A stretch of DNA of 64,000 bases, taken from an uncultured Paraprevotella sp. (lineage in GTDB: Bacteria; Bacteroidota; Bacteroidia; Bacteroidales; Bacteroidaceae). This document shows positions 23,947 through 32,569 of the stretch, piece by piece; positions within the stretch are counted from its first letter, which is position 1; each line of letters begins with the position of its first letter. Position numbers and translations under genes: made by a program. The stretch covers positions 60,512 through 124,511 of the forward strand of contig CALULT010000001.1 of the NCBI GenBank assembly GCA_944321565.1. Direction: 5' to 3'. Below the pieces are notes generated by a model. The model had not been told where the DNA came from and made no database searches. It saw only the letters and a program-made list of their open reading frames with translations.

Positions 23947-24678
23947 TTACTCCACCAGCTTGCCTTCCCGTTCCAAGGCGTTCCAGATGGAGTAGCGGGC
24001 TTCGGGGTTGAGTTGTTCTATTTCCCCGAAGATGCGCTTCATGTCCGAGCGGTGGGAGTCCGTCTCGTAGGGGCAGAGTTTCTTCTGTTTGGGATATTCC
24101 CGCAAGGCGGCCCAGGCGCGGAGGTCGCTTTCGTGCACCATGCACAGCGGGCGGATAATCGTCATGGGGAACTTGCGCATCTGCAGGCGGGCGGGCATGG
24201 TGGAGAATTGGCCTTGGAAAGCGAGGTTGAGGAGCGTGGTGTGCAGGATGTCGTCCTGATGGTGTCCCAGCGCGATTTTGTTGCAGCCCAGTTCCTGCGC
24301 CACGGTGAAAAGCGTCTTCCGCCGGTTCCAGGAACAGAGGAAGCAAGGGCTTTTGCGCGTGTCGGTGGAAGGGTCGAAGCCCGTTTCGCGCACGATGAGG
24401 CGCACACCTTGTGCGGTGGCAAACCGTTCCAACCAGTCCGTGTCGCTTTCGTAGGCGATGTTCGTCATGCGCACATGCAGGGCCGCCAGTTCGATGTGCG
24501 GGCGGTAGATGCGCGCCCGCCGTGCCATGAACTCCAGCAAGGCAAGCGAATCCTTTCCACCGGAGAGGCCGATGAGGATGCGGTCGCCTTCTTCCAGCAG
24601 GCGGTAGGCGGTCAGGCCTTTGCTGAAATGCCGCCAGATGCGGCGTTCCAGGAGTTGGGATTCGGTGGGGGCAGGCAT
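23947..24678 (-). CDS. TtcA-like PP-loop tRNA-thiolation protein
   Basis: 243 residues from the ATG giving MPAPTESQLLERRIW; a longer in-frame start runs through the neighbour gene in another frame and was rejected. It has the PP-loop SGGKDS (ILIGLSGGKDSLALLEF) that binds ATP, the CxxC of the TtcA/TtuA group (SPCFLCSWNRRKTLF), and LGHHQDDILHTTLLNL typical of TtcA, which makes 2-thiocytidine at tRNA position 32 using an iron-sulfur cluster. A second TtcA motif (CPYETDSHRSDMKRIF) gives the third cysteine. Start overlaps the stop of the DMT-family gene by 1 bp, so they are co-transcribed. Family certain; exact tRNA target less so. Confidence 0.85.
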   Translation of the reverse strand: MPAPTESQLLERRIWRHFSKGLTAYRLLEEGDRILIGLSGGKDSLALLEFMARRARIYRPHIELAALHVRMTNIAYESDTDWLERFATAQGVRLIVRETGFDPSTDTRKSPCFLCSWNRRKTLFTVAQELGCNKIALGHHQDDILHTTLLNLAFQGQFSTMPARLQMRKFPMTIIRPLCMVHESDLRAWAALREYPKQKKLCPYETDSHRSDMKRIFGEIEQLNPEARYSIWNALEREGKLVE

Positions 24679-25043
24679 CAGAGGAAAACGAAATAGACAG
24701 CCAAGATGAGGCAAATGAAAGCTGCAAGGTGGTTCCAATGCAACGCCTGCCCTTGGAACAGCACCGTCGCGATAATCGTGAACACAATGAGCGAGATGAC
24801 TTCCTGAATCACCTTGAGTTGCATCAGGTTGAACGGGCCGCCGTTGCCATCGAAGCCGATGCGGTTGGCCGGCACCTGGCAACAATATTCGGCAAAGGCG
24901 ATAATCCAAGAAAACAGGATGACGCCGATGAGAGGCCAATGGGACGATACGCCCGTTTGTTGAAGTTTCAGGTGGCCGTACCAAGCCAAGGTCATGAAGA
25001 TGTTGCTGCAGATGAGCAGCAGGATGGTATAGACTGCGTTCAT
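24678..25043 (-). CDS. DMT-family (DUF486) membrane protein
   Basis: 121 residues with four predicted helices (TILLLICSNIFMTLAWYG; LIGVILFSWIIAFAEYC; IQEVISLIVFTIIATVLF; LAAFICLILAVYFVFL). The motif FAEYCCQVPANRIG and the stretch FNLMQLKVIQEVI are hallmarks of the small DUF486 family, a relative of drug/metabolite transporters with no proven substrate. It shares a transcript with the TtcA-like gene, and a -7 box lies just upstream at 25067. Confidence 0.88.
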   Translation of the reverse strand: MNAVYTILLLICSNIFMTLAWYGHLKLQQTGVSSHWPLIGVILFSWIIAFAEYCCQVPANRIGFDGNGGPFNLMQLKVIQEVISLIVFTIIATVLFQGQALHWNHLAAFICLILAVYFVFL

Positions 25044-25066
25044 GTGTGTGGCTTTTTTTTCGGGCG

Positions 25067-25074
25067 CAAAGTTA
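25067..25074 (-). promoter_or_regulatory. -7 box upstream of the DMT-family gene
   Basis: Minus-strand TAACTTTG, 23 nt before the ATG at 25043. It suggests this pair can be expressed separately from the upstream lipid-type operon. Confidence 0.5.
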
Positions 25075-25091
25075 CGAAAATAAATGTCCGG

Positions 25092-25784
25092 TTATGCATC
25101 GCGGCTGCCTTTTTCTTTGTCTTGTGCCAGGAAGCCGGGGGCATCTTTGGCCAATTGGATGATGTAAACGATGAAAAGAAGCAGGGCGACGACGGCGCAG
25201 GCGATGTCGAACACGTTCAGGCTGGAACCGCACACCTGGATGCGGATGTCCTGCAGGGGGGTGTACATGTAAACGATGTTGAGCAGAATGAGCAACAGGC
25301 GGAACTCCGTGGGACCCATGCCCCCGTAGGTCAGGCGGAACTCGCCTTTCAGGATGGTCAGGATGTAGGTATAGACCGAGAGGCACAGATAGCCGGAAAG
25401 GGCGAACAAGGCCACGTCCATGCGGAAAATGGGCGAAAGGCCGGCTCCTATGAAAATCATGGCCGTGGTCACGGCATCCAGCGTGTGGTCGATGAAGAAG
25501 CCGAAGACGGGACGTTCCTCGTGGCGCACCCGCGCGAGGGTGCCGTCCAGGCTGTCGCCATACCAGTGGAGCACCAGTCCGAACGAGGCCAGCCACAGGT
25601 AATTGAGGTTGGCGTTGGACAAATATCCGCCTAGCATGTAGAGCACGGCTCCGAATACGCCGATGCCGGTCATGATGTCCGAGTTCATCCAAGCGGGCTG
25701 TTTCCCGGCCAGCCACATCAAAACTTTCTTTTCTGCGTTGTTGAGGATTGAAGTCTGAATCCTTTTCGAATTTTCTTTTCCCAT
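25092..25784 (-). CDS. CDP-alcohol phosphatidyltransferase family protein
   Basis: 230 residues with about six membrane helices. The family signature D-G-x2-A-R-x8-G-x3-D-x3-D is present as SLDGTLARVRHEERPVFGFFIDHTLDA, written here in parts: DGTLARVRHEE then GFFIDHTLDA. These enzymes join an alcohol (glycerol phosphate, inositol, serine, choline or similar) to CDP-activated diacylglycerol. Which alcohol is used cannot be told from the sequence. It is the last gene of the long acyl-chain cluster (43 bp after the DUF5686 gene), which suggests it places a head group on a lipid made by that cluster. Confidence 0.88.
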   Translation of the reverse strand: MGKENSKRIQTSILNNAEKKVLMWLAGKQPAWMNSDIMTGIGVFGAVLYMLGGYLSNANLNYLWLASFGLVLHWYGDSLDGTLARVRHEERPVFGFFIDHTLDAVTTAMIFIGAGLSPIFRMDVALFALSGYLCLSVYTYILTILKGEFRLTYGGMGPTEFRLLLILLNIVYMYTPLQDIRIQVCGSSLNVFDIACAVVALLLFIVYIIQLAKDAPGFLAQDKEKGSRDA

Positions 25785-25827
25785 GTGATTCGGTTTACTT
25801 ATATATACTAGATGTATCTCATTCCTT

Positions 25828-28389
25828 TTAGAACGAAAGCGACATGGTCATCCGCACACCCCGCTGCTGGATGCCGGGATTGTCGCGGTAGGTCATCCGC
25901 CACACGTAGTCGATGCGCAGGAACTTGAAGATATTCTCAATGCCCACGCTGGCTTCCATGTAAGGGGTGCGTCCCATGGTGCGGGTGCCGGCGGGGAAGC
26001 GGAACAGTCCTTCGGATGGGTGCTTCATGGGATTGTTCTTGTCCGTCAGATGCCCCCACAGCCCGCGGAAGCAGAACACTTCGCGCCATTTGAGTTTCCG
26101 GATGAGCGGGAGGCGGTTGAGCAGGTTGCCGTTCATGTAATAAGTGATGTCCCACGACGCGTATTCGTCGTTGATGAACTCCAAGGCGTTCATGTTGGTG
26201 TAGGATTCCTTTTGGATGGTGTAGGTCAGGTTGGCGTTGGGCAGGAGCAGGAGCGGGTAGGGGACTTTGCTCCACACCTTTCCGGCCTTGGCAATGACAT
26301 CAAGGTAGCCGAAAGCGGAGAACCAGAAACGTTTCTGCAGCCCGACTTCCGTACGCTGGTAATCATAGTCCGACCCGAGGAAATCTTTTTTCGCCATGAC
26401 GTGGTTGGCGTTGACAATCCAAGCATCGAACGTGATGGGGACGCGCAGGTTGCGTGTCTGGTAGAACTTTTCTTTGTATGCATAGCGGATGCCTACTTCC
26501 AGCTGGGTCATGTCGTAATGTCCGACGGGACGTGCCGCGCCGTCGGGGGCAAAACGTTCGAACACGGCGTATGGGGTGGCGTATTCGCGGCGGTTGCGCA
26601 CGATGGCGTTGTAGGACAGTCCGTTGTAGTGCTCGCGGGTGTAGGTCAGTTCCGTCTGCCGCAGGTAGGAGATGTTCCGGTCTTTTTTGCGGCGGATCAT
26701 CAGCATCATGTTGTCCTTGCTGGTGTACATGTAGTTCTGCCCCAGCTTGTTGATGTCGTACATGTATTCGAAGCGGAGCGAGTGCACGGGGAATTCCTTG
26801 CGGAACTCCTTGCGGTCGTTGAACGAATATTCCGCCAGCGCGTCGTATTTCATTTTCCGGTCTTTCACGCCGTAGGCCACATAGCCATCGAACGACCAGC
26901 GGCGGCTGAGTGCCGTGGTGGTGGCTCCGCCGACGCGGAAGCGCATGCCTTCCAGCGTGTTGTGGTTGACGATGGAATTGACGGGGCCGAAGTCGAACTT
27001 GCTGAGTTCCCGGTTGCGGTGGGTGGGCACGTAGCCCGCCACGATGCTGGAGAAGATTTCCTTGCCCCAACGATAGGCTCGGACAGAGTTCAGCCGTTCC
27101 ATCAGTTTTTCCGTTGAGTTGGGGTTGCGGCGGACGGCTTCCGCCGGACGGTGTTCCTCCCAAAAGTCTTCCGTTTGGCGGTAGGCATCGTCCAACGTGA
27201 CGGATGCGGGGGCTTGCCGGAACACTTGGGCTTCCTCGGGCGCGGGTACTTCGAACGAATGGCGGGTATAGATGTTCAGGCGGCGGGCATACAAGCCTTT
27301 GCTGTTTTCCGTGAGCTTGAAGTTGACCTGTATGTCGTCTTTCACGGGCAGGCGGGTGCCGTCCGCCGTGCGCGTGAACTCCTGTTCGATGGCCATCCGC
27401 GAGACGAAGTTCAGGTTGATTTTCCGCGGTACGCTGAGCACGGCTTTTTGGACAAAATAGGTGGAGTCGAGCGTGACGTACAGATGGCCGGTGAAGCCGA
27501 AAGTCTCCGAGTTGAAGGGCACGAAAGAAAGATTCGCGCACTGCTTTCCGCCGACAGTGAGCGTATCGAGCAGGTAATATTTGTAGTAGCTGGGGCCGAT
27601 GGTGGAAAGCGGGCTGACAAAACGTTGCAGGAACAGCGGGATGTTGTTTTGGAAGATGTTTACCTCGCGGAACACTTCGCCCAGGAACTGGTGTACGCCG
27701 TCGCTGGAGAATATCTCGTCGATGCCGGAAGACTTGTATCCTTTCACGACACGTTTTTCCGATTGGGGGGACTTCCGGAAATACACGGTCTCCATTTTCT
27801 CCTTTTCCGATACGGGAAGGACGGTGGTGCCGGCATCCAGCGTATCGACAAATTCCTGCAGGAAGTCGAAGCGGCCTTTCTTGCCGTCAGCCTTGGGCTT
27901 GAAAGTATAATCGTTTTTGGCGAAGAGTATCTTTTCGTAGTGGTCGTAACTGTAGAAGTCGTGGGCTTTCGGGTCGTTGGCATCGCGCGACTCGATGACC
28001 CGGCGCACGAACTCCACAGCCGGGTTGTCCCGCCTGCGATACCTTTCCCGCTTAGGTTTCACGGTGACTTCGTCCAGCGCAATGTCGGCATCGGCCATCG
28101 GGATGTCCAGGCTGATGCGCCGCCCTTGTGGGGAAAGGTTGATTTCACGCGTGTGATAACCCATATATGAAATCAGCAAAGTCCCTTCCCGGTTGGGGAC
28201 GGAAAGGGAGAAGCGGCCGTTGATGTCGGTGGCGGTCTTGACATTGGAGTCTTCCCATATCACTGCGGCGTATGGCAAGCCTTCCCCCGTGAGGGAATCC
28301 TTCACAATGCCTTCCACTCGTGTCCGCTGTGCTTGTGCGGCGCATACGGAAAACCAAAGAACCAACCAAAGCATCAAAGTTTTTTTCAT
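25828..28389 (-). CDS. DUF5686 / carboxypeptidase-regulatory-like outer-membrane protein
   Basis: 853 residues from MKKTLMLWLVLWF; an upstream in-frame Met adds 15 unrelated residues and was rejected. Signal peptide ends at CAAQAQ. Residues ~25-105 are a carboxypeptidase-regulatory-like domain (TRVEGIVKDSLTGEGLPYAAVIW), as found at the start of SusC proteins. The remainder is the DUF5686 region with many alternating beta strands, Y-rich turns and a terminal aromatic residue (RMTMSLSF), i.e. a beta barrel in the outer membrane, related to BamA/TamA-type surface proteins. It sits in the acyl-chain operon between the flippase-like gene and the CDP-alcohol transferase. Confidence 0.88.
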   Translation of the reverse strand: MKKTLMLWLVLWFSVCAAQAQRTRVEGIVKDSLTGEGLPYAAVIWEDSNVKTATDINGRFSLSVPNREGTLLISYMGYHTREINLSPQGRRISLDIPMADADIALDEVTVKPKRERYRRRDNPAVEFVRRVIESRDANDPKAHDFYSYDHYEKILFAKNDYTFKPKADGKKGRFDFLQEFVDTLDAGTTVLPVSEKEKMETVYFRKSPQSEKRVVKGYKSSGIDEIFSSDGVHQFLGEVFREVNIFQNNIPLFLQRFVSPLSTIGPSYYKYYLLDTLTVGGKQCANLSFVPFNSETFGFTGHLYVTLDSTYFVQKAVLSVPRKINLNFVSRMAIEQEFTRTADGTRLPVKDDIQVNFKLTENSKGLYARRLNIYTRHSFEVPAPEEAQVFRQAPASVTLDDAYRQTEDFWEEHRPAEAVRRNPNSTEKLMERLNSVRAYRWGKEIFSSIVAGYVPTHRNRELSKFDFGPVNSIVNHNTLEGMRFRVGGATTTALSRRWSFDGYVAYGVKDRKMKYDALAEYSFNDRKEFRKEFPVHSLRFEYMYDINKLGQNYMYTSKDNMMLMIRRKKDRNISYLRQTELTYTREHYNGLSYNAIVRNRREYATPYAVFERFAPDGAARPVGHYDMTQLEVGIRYAYKEKFYQTRNLRVPITFDAWIVNANHVMAKKDFLGSDYDYQRTEVGLQKRFWFSAFGYLDVIAKAGKVWSKVPYPLLLLPNANLTYTIQKESYTNMNALEFINDEYASWDITYYMNGNLLNRLPLIRKLKWREVFCFRGLWGHLTDKNNPMKHPSEGLFRFPAGTRTMGRTPYMEASVGIENIFKFLRIDYVWRMTYRDNPGIQQRGVRMTMSLSF

Positions 28390-28452
28390 TCTGCACTCGT
28401 TTTTTACGGTTTTATGCTTGTTTGTGTCTTCCAAGGTCGTTTCGAACGAGGT

Positions 28453-29490
28453 TTAATGTGGCTTGTTGTCTTTTCCCACTTTCATGAGCAAGATGCCGGC
28501 CGCAGCCCAAAACAACTCGCGGACGCGGCTGATGATGCTGATGAACATGGCCGTGCCGCCTGTCATGCCCATTTGTGCCACGGAAATGGCGAATCCGCCT
28601 TCCCGTCCGCCCAGTTGCAGGGGGATGAATCCGAGCAGGTTGGCGAACAGCGAAGTGAAGGCAAGGATGAGGAACGCATGAAGGAACGTCAGCAGGTAGC
28701 CCGCTGCGCCGCCGCCCCCGTCGATGCCGAAGAGGAGCAGCATGAAGAAAATTTCAAAACTTTGACAGAACCGGCCGACATATTCCAAGCAGAAGCTGCC
28801 GAAGAAGGAACGTTTGTTCTGTCCTTGCAGTTCCGTGATTTGCCGGTCTATCTTTTCCAAATCTTCTTCGTGGGCTGCAATGAAACGTGCCCCCCATTTT
28901 TTCAGGCCGGGCAAATGCCCCAGCCAATGGATGAATCTTACCGCCATTCCGTTCTTGTATCCTTTCATGAACAGGTAAATTCCTGCCCAGCAGAACAGGC
29001 CGATGAACACCAGCGCCACCACCGTACCGGTTTCCAACGGGACTTTGCCCGCAGCGGCCAGTGCCAGATACGTCACAATGCCGGTCGCCCAGAACCAGAA
29101 ATGGCAGAATATGTGCATCATGGCGAACAGTACGACAGAAGAAGTGGCGCGCCGCACGTCAATGTACTTGGACAATTCCATGATGCGGTAAGGCTCGCCG
29201 CCCAGCAGTCCGATTGGAGTGGCATAGTTGAGGGCGAATCCGGAGATGGTCAGTTTCAGCAGGCGGAAGAAACTGATGGGGCACGGCCCGCTCCCGAGGA
29301 TAATGACGCGCCAAGCCCATGCATTCATGAGGTAGAGCACGATCCATAATCCCAAGATGGCCGCCAGCCAATAGCCTGCCCGGGTGATGTATGCCCATAG
29401 TTCCGCAAAGCTCACTTCGAACGTACATAGCATGACGATGACTGCCGCCAGGCCGATGGCGAAAAGCAGGTTGTTGATTCGTTTTCTCAT
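28453..29490 (-). CDS. Flippase-like membrane protein (UPF0104/LPG-synthase TM family)
   Basis: 345 residues from MRKRINNLLFAIG; start overlaps the upstream thioesterase stop by 4 bp (ATGA). About eight membrane helices, with the family motifs LNAWAWRVI, NYATPIGLLGGEPYRI (the GxxGGEP-like hallmark of MprF/AglD-type flippases) and LGGREGGFAISVAQ. These proteins move lipids or lipid-linked sugars across the inner membrane; the lysyl-transferase domain of MprF is absent. In this operon it could translocate the product of the acyl assembly genes. Confidence 0.87.
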   Translation of the reverse strand: MRKRINNLLFAIGLAAVIVMLCTFEVSFAELWAYITRAGYWLAAILGLWIVLYLMNAWAWRVIILGSGPCPISFFRLLKLTISGFALNYATPIGLLGGEPYRIMELSKYIDVRRATSSVVLFAMMHIFCHFWFWATGIVTYLALAAAGKVPLETGTVVALVFIGLFCWAGIYLFMKGYKNGMAVRFIHWLGHLPGLKKWGARFIAAHEEDLEKIDRQITELQGQNKRSFFGSFCLEYVGRFCQSFEIFFMLLLFGIDGGGGAAGYLLTFLHAFLILAFTSLFANLLGFIPLQLGGREGGFAISVAQMGMTGGTAMFISIISRVRELFWAAAGILLMKVGKDNKPH

Positions 29491-29927
29491 GGTTGCGGTG
29501 CGTCTCCCAAATGTTTGTCCTGCCATTCCTTGAAGAAGTCAGGTATGTCCACCAGCAGGATGCCTTCCGTGTCCACGAACAACTGCGTGGTGTTCGCCTT
29601 GGCACACAACATGTTGTCCCGTTCGCGGTAGATTTCATAGAGGAAGTCTATTCGTGCGCCGGGATGGTAAACGTAACGTGTGTGTATCCTTGCCACGTCG
29701 TCCAGCGTGAGCGGGGCCAGGAAGCGGATGCGGAGGTCATAGATGGCCGCATAGATGCCCGCCCGGCTCATGTCGGCGTACCCGATGCCGGGATAATGCC
29801 GCCCGAACGATTCGCGCCCGTCTTCCAGATAGGTGACGAATGAGCCGTGCCAAGCGCGTTGCATGGAGTCAATCTCGCTGAAACGCACCGTCATCCGGCA
29901 GATGTCTTCCAATTCAGTCTTTTTCAT
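29487..29927 (-). CDS. Acyl-CoA/ACP thioesterase, 4HBT hotdog family
   Basis: 146 residues. The 4-hydroxybenzoyl-CoA-thioesterase fold is indicated by VRFSEIDSMQRAWHGSFVTY (the catalytic Asp follows SEI) and LRIRFLAPLTLDDVARIHTRY. It hydrolyses acyl thioesters, here likely releasing or editing chains carried by the nearby acyl carrier protein. It is 11 bp downstream of the reductase gene and overlaps the flippase-like gene, so it belongs to the same operon. Confidence 0.88.
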   Translation of the reverse strand: MKKTELEDICRMTVRFSEIDSMQRAWHGSFVTYLEDGRESFGRHYPGIGYADMSRAGIYAAIYDLRIRFLAPLTLDDVARIHTRYVYHPGARIDFLYEIYRERDNMLCAKANTTQLFVDTEGILLVDIPDFFKEWQDKHLGDAPQP

Positions 29928-29938
29928 GTGCGTTTTTC

Positions 29939-30667
29939 CTATGTATGAAGCCCGCCGTTGATGGAAACCACCTCTCCGGTGATGTATCCGGCTTGGGGCG
30001 AGGCGAGGAATCCCACGAGTTCGGCCACTTCCTCGGGACGGCCGAAGCGCAGGAGCGGAATGATGTTCTTCAGGGAAGCTTCGTCCAAGTCGCCGGTCAT
30101 GTCGGTCTCGATGAACCCGGGTGCCACGGCATTGACGGTCACCTGCTTGCGGGCCACTTCGAGGGCCAATGCTTTCGTGGCGGCGATGAGTCCGCCTTTG
30201 GCTGCGGAGTAATTGGTTTGTCCCGGTTGTCCTTTGAGCCCGCTGACGCTGGCCATGTTGATGATGCGTCCGTATTTGCGTACCAGCATGGGTTGCAGTA
30301 CGGCTTGTGTCACATTGTAGAATCCTGTGAGGGTGACTTCCAACACGCGATGCCAGTCCTTGTCGGGCATGAAAGCCAGTACGCTGTCGCTACGGATGCC
30401 CGCGTTGTTGACCAACACTTCGATGTATTCGCCCGGATGGGCTTTTTCCCATTCGTCGATGGCATTGCATACTTGTTCGTGCCGACAGACGTCGAATGGC
30501 AGGATTTCGCCATCTTGTCCCGCTTCGCGCACCAGTTCCAAGGTCTTTTGGGCTTCTTCTGCACGGCTTGCGTAATTGATGAGGACGTGGTAGCCCATTC
30601 GGGCCAGTTTGATGCAGACGGCGCGGCCTATCCCGCGGCTGCCTCCTGTGACTAATGCATATTTCAT
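29939..30667 (-). CDS. fabG: 3-oxoacyl-ACP reductase, FabG type
   Basis: 242 residues, typical SDR length. Cofactor motif GGSRGIGRAV, NNAG (VLVNNAGIRSD), catalytic Ser-Tyr-Lys (NMASVSGLKGQPGQTNYSAAKGG), and the C-terminal EVAELVGFLASPQAGYITGEVVSINGG. It reduces the beta-keto group of ACP-bound chains with NADPH. The ketosynthase, ACP and dehydratases upstream make a dedicated role more likely than a housekeeping one, so the symbol denotes the family rather than the essential fabG. Confidence 0.92.
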   Translation of the reverse strand: MKYALVTGGSRGIGRAVCIKLARMGYHVLINYASRAEEAQKTLELVREAGQDGEILPFDVCRHEQVCNAIDEWEKAHPGEYIEVLVNNAGIRSDSVLAFMPDKDWHRVLEVTLTGFYNVTQAVLQPMLVRKYGRIINMASVSGLKGQPGQTNYSAAKGGLIAATKALALEVARKQVTVNAVAPGFIETDMTGDLDEASLKNIIPLLRFGRPEEVAELVGFLASPQAGYITGEVVSINGGLHT

Positions 30668-30695
30668 GATTGTTCCTTTTTATGTGCCTGTTTTT

Positions 30696-32177
30696 TTAGT
30701 TCCCGCCCTTGCAGTTCCCGTTGAGCATTTCCCATACGGCATCTTTTCCCAATATTCCGGCGCAGGTCTGGAAGGCGGTCATCGTGACCCCGTGCAATCC
30801 ATGGAGCCCCACGTTCTGTCCCGTGAGGAAGAGGTTGGGGATGGGGGTGCGCGGTGAGAGGAAGGTCTGCAACGCCGCGCGGCAATCCTTGCGCAGGCCG
30901 TAGGCACTGCCTTCAGGGGTGAGCGTGTAGCGATTCCATGTCAGCGGTGTGCTGGTGTAAGCGGTTTCCGCTTCGCCCAGGCCTGGCAGGATGCTTTCTG
31001 CCAAGGCGATGCATTCGCCGGCTGTTTGTTTTTTCATTTCTTCGTAGGAATTGTCCCGGCGGTCTTTCCATGCCTTGCAGTATTCCCAATTCATCGGGGT
31101 GAGCAAGTCCACCTGCCGGGTATATCCACTATCGTCTTCCGGAACACGGCAACTGGCCAGTACGCCGCTCACGGGACGGTTGTCCAAGTGGAATGTCCAC
31201 ACGTCGGGATTCCGGTAGATGTAGTGGTTGCGGTTGAAGTAGCGGAGCTTGCCTGGCGCGAAACGGAGTGAGACGGTGAACATGCCGAATGTCTGTGGCA
31301 GGCATTGGATGCGTTCGCGATAGAGTGGCTTTATCCGTTGGCCGTTCCGCACCATGCGGCAAGTTTGTGCCGGATGGATGTCGCTGACGAACAACCGGCT
31401 TTCGTAGGTTTCCCCATTGGTGCATACGGCTTGTGTCAGTTTCCCGTCCTTTTCCACCAGCTCCTGCACTTCGCTTTGGCAAACTATCTCCCCGCCTTGT
31501 GCACGGATGCCTTGAACCAAGGAGTCGGTGATTAACGAGCCACTGCCTTTCAGCCGCCAGCTGCTTTCGATGAAACAACCGTTTCCGTGCAGGAACGCGA
31601 ACAAAGGAAGAGATTCCGGCCTGAGTTCCATCTTGAGCGAAGCCCCGCTCAGCACGTTGATGAGCAACGGGTCTTTGAAGTGCTCATAGAGATACTTGTA
31701 GGCCGGGGTTTCCATGAGTTCCGTAATCAAGTCCATGTCGGATGATTGGGGGCTGAATGCTGCGAATTGCAGTCTCGCGGCCCGTTTCAGTAAGCCGGCA
31801 TACCGGTGCAGGGCTGCCCGTTCGGCGGGAAAGGCTTCGGCGAGGCGGTTGGCGAAAGCATCATGGCCTTGTGCGAACGGGAAGGAGTGACGGTTGATGG
31901 TCACGCAGTCGAAGTTGTCGGCATCCAGCCGTCGCCAAGGGAGTTCCAGCAGTCCTAGATGGCGGAAGGCGGCATGCAACGATTGCCCTTCGTCCAACCC
32001 GCCGGCATAGTGGAAGCCGGTGTCGAACTCCATGCCTTTCCGGTGATAACTTTGCAGGCATCCGCCCGGTTGCCGTCCTTGTTCCAATATGAGAACACGT
32101 TGTCCGGCACGTGAAAGGATGTAGCCGCACTCCAGTCCGCCCAGTCCGCCACCGATGATGAGCACGTCGTATTTCAT
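30696..32177 (-). CDS. CrtI/retinol-saturase-like FAD oxidoreductase
   Basis: 493 residues. FAD-binding motif at the start (VLIIGGGLGGLECGYILSRAG, here split: VLIIGGGLGG and ECGYILSRAG), then GGCLQSYHRKGMEFDTGFHYAG, and the C-terminal GLHGLHGVTMTAF that closes the FAD site. It belongs with phytoene desaturases, carotenoid isomerases and retinol saturases, which add, remove or isomerise double bonds in conjugated chains. Its start overlaps the stop of the hotdog gene upstream by 4 bp, tying it to chain synthesis. A plausible role is to desaturate or isomerise an ACP-bound or released polyene chain; carotenoid genes are otherwise absent from this window. Confidence 0.88.
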   Translation of the reverse strand: MKYDVLIIGGGLGGLECGYILSRAGQRVLILEQGRQPGGCLQSYHRKGMEFDTGFHYAGGLDEGQSLHAAFRHLGLLELPWRRLDADNFDCVTINRHSFPFAQGHDAFANRLAEAFPAERAALHRYAGLLKRAARLQFAAFSPQSSDMDLITELMETPAYKYLYEHFKDPLLINVLSGASLKMELRPESLPLFAFLHGNGCFIESSWRLKGSGSLITDSLVQGIRAQGGEIVCQSEVQELVEKDGKLTQAVCTNGETYESRLFVSDIHPAQTCRMVRNGQRIKPLYRERIQCLPQTFGMFTVSLRFAPGKLRYFNRNHYIYRNPDVWTFHLDNRPVSGVLASCRVPEDDSGYTRQVDLLTPMNWEYCKAWKDRRDNSYEEMKKQTAGECIALAESILPGLGEAETAYTSTPLTWNRYTLTPEGSAYGLRKDCRAALQTFLSPRTPIPNLFLTGQNVGLHGLHGVTMTAFQTCAGILGKDAVWEMLNGNCKGGN

Positions 32178-32557
32178 TCTGTTTCAGGTTTGTCTTTCTC
32201 CATCTCGCCTTGGTACTCCATGTAAGTCCGTTCGGCATCGGCCATGCGGGCTTGCACGTGAACCCCGTTGTCCGCAGGCGACAAACGGATGTCCACCCGG
32301 AGTTCCGGGCAAGTGGCAGGCGTGGCCACGGCGGTCAGGCGGCACAGGCGGATGGCGCGGATGCGCAAACGGCAGCCCGTCAGCCGTTCCGTAAGTTCCT
32401 TCACTGTCTGGATGTGGCACACTCCCGGGCATACCGGGTTGTCCGGGAAGTGTCCCCGATAGACCTCGCAATCCGGGCAGAGGGCGATGTGGAACCGTCC
32501 GCTTTGTCCGTCCGTGTGCATGCTGATGAGCTCATAATAGTGGTTTTCCAGTCGCAT
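32174..32557 (-). CDS. Hotdog dehydratase-like protein with His but no Glu (ApeI-like)
   Basis: 127 residues. A FabZ/FabA-type hotdog fold is indicated by YRGHFPDNPVCPGVCHIQ: the catalytic His of FabZ is kept (His36), whereas the Glu found 14 residues later in FabZ is Gln50. The N-terminal segment before it is short and the C-terminus is highly charged. Proteins of this shape act as dehydratases in aryl-polyene clusters. It lies 12 bp downstream of the other hotdog gene, suggesting the two products form a complex. Alternative: a non-catalytic partner or thioesterase. Confidence 0.8.
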   Translation of the reverse strand: MRLENHYYELISMHTDGQSGRFHIALCPDCEVYRGHFPDNPVCPGVCHIQTVKELTERLTGCRLRIRAIRLCRLTAVATPATCPELRVDIRLSPADNGVHVQARMADAERTYMEYQGEMEKDKPETE

Positions 32558-32569
32558 GGTCGTTTGGGT

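Noticed and set aside
25067-25784. TtcA-like and DMT genes as part of the acyl-chain operon
   Set aside because: They are on the same strand but preceded by their own -7 box, and their functions (tRNA thiolation, small transporter) do not fit a lipid pathway.
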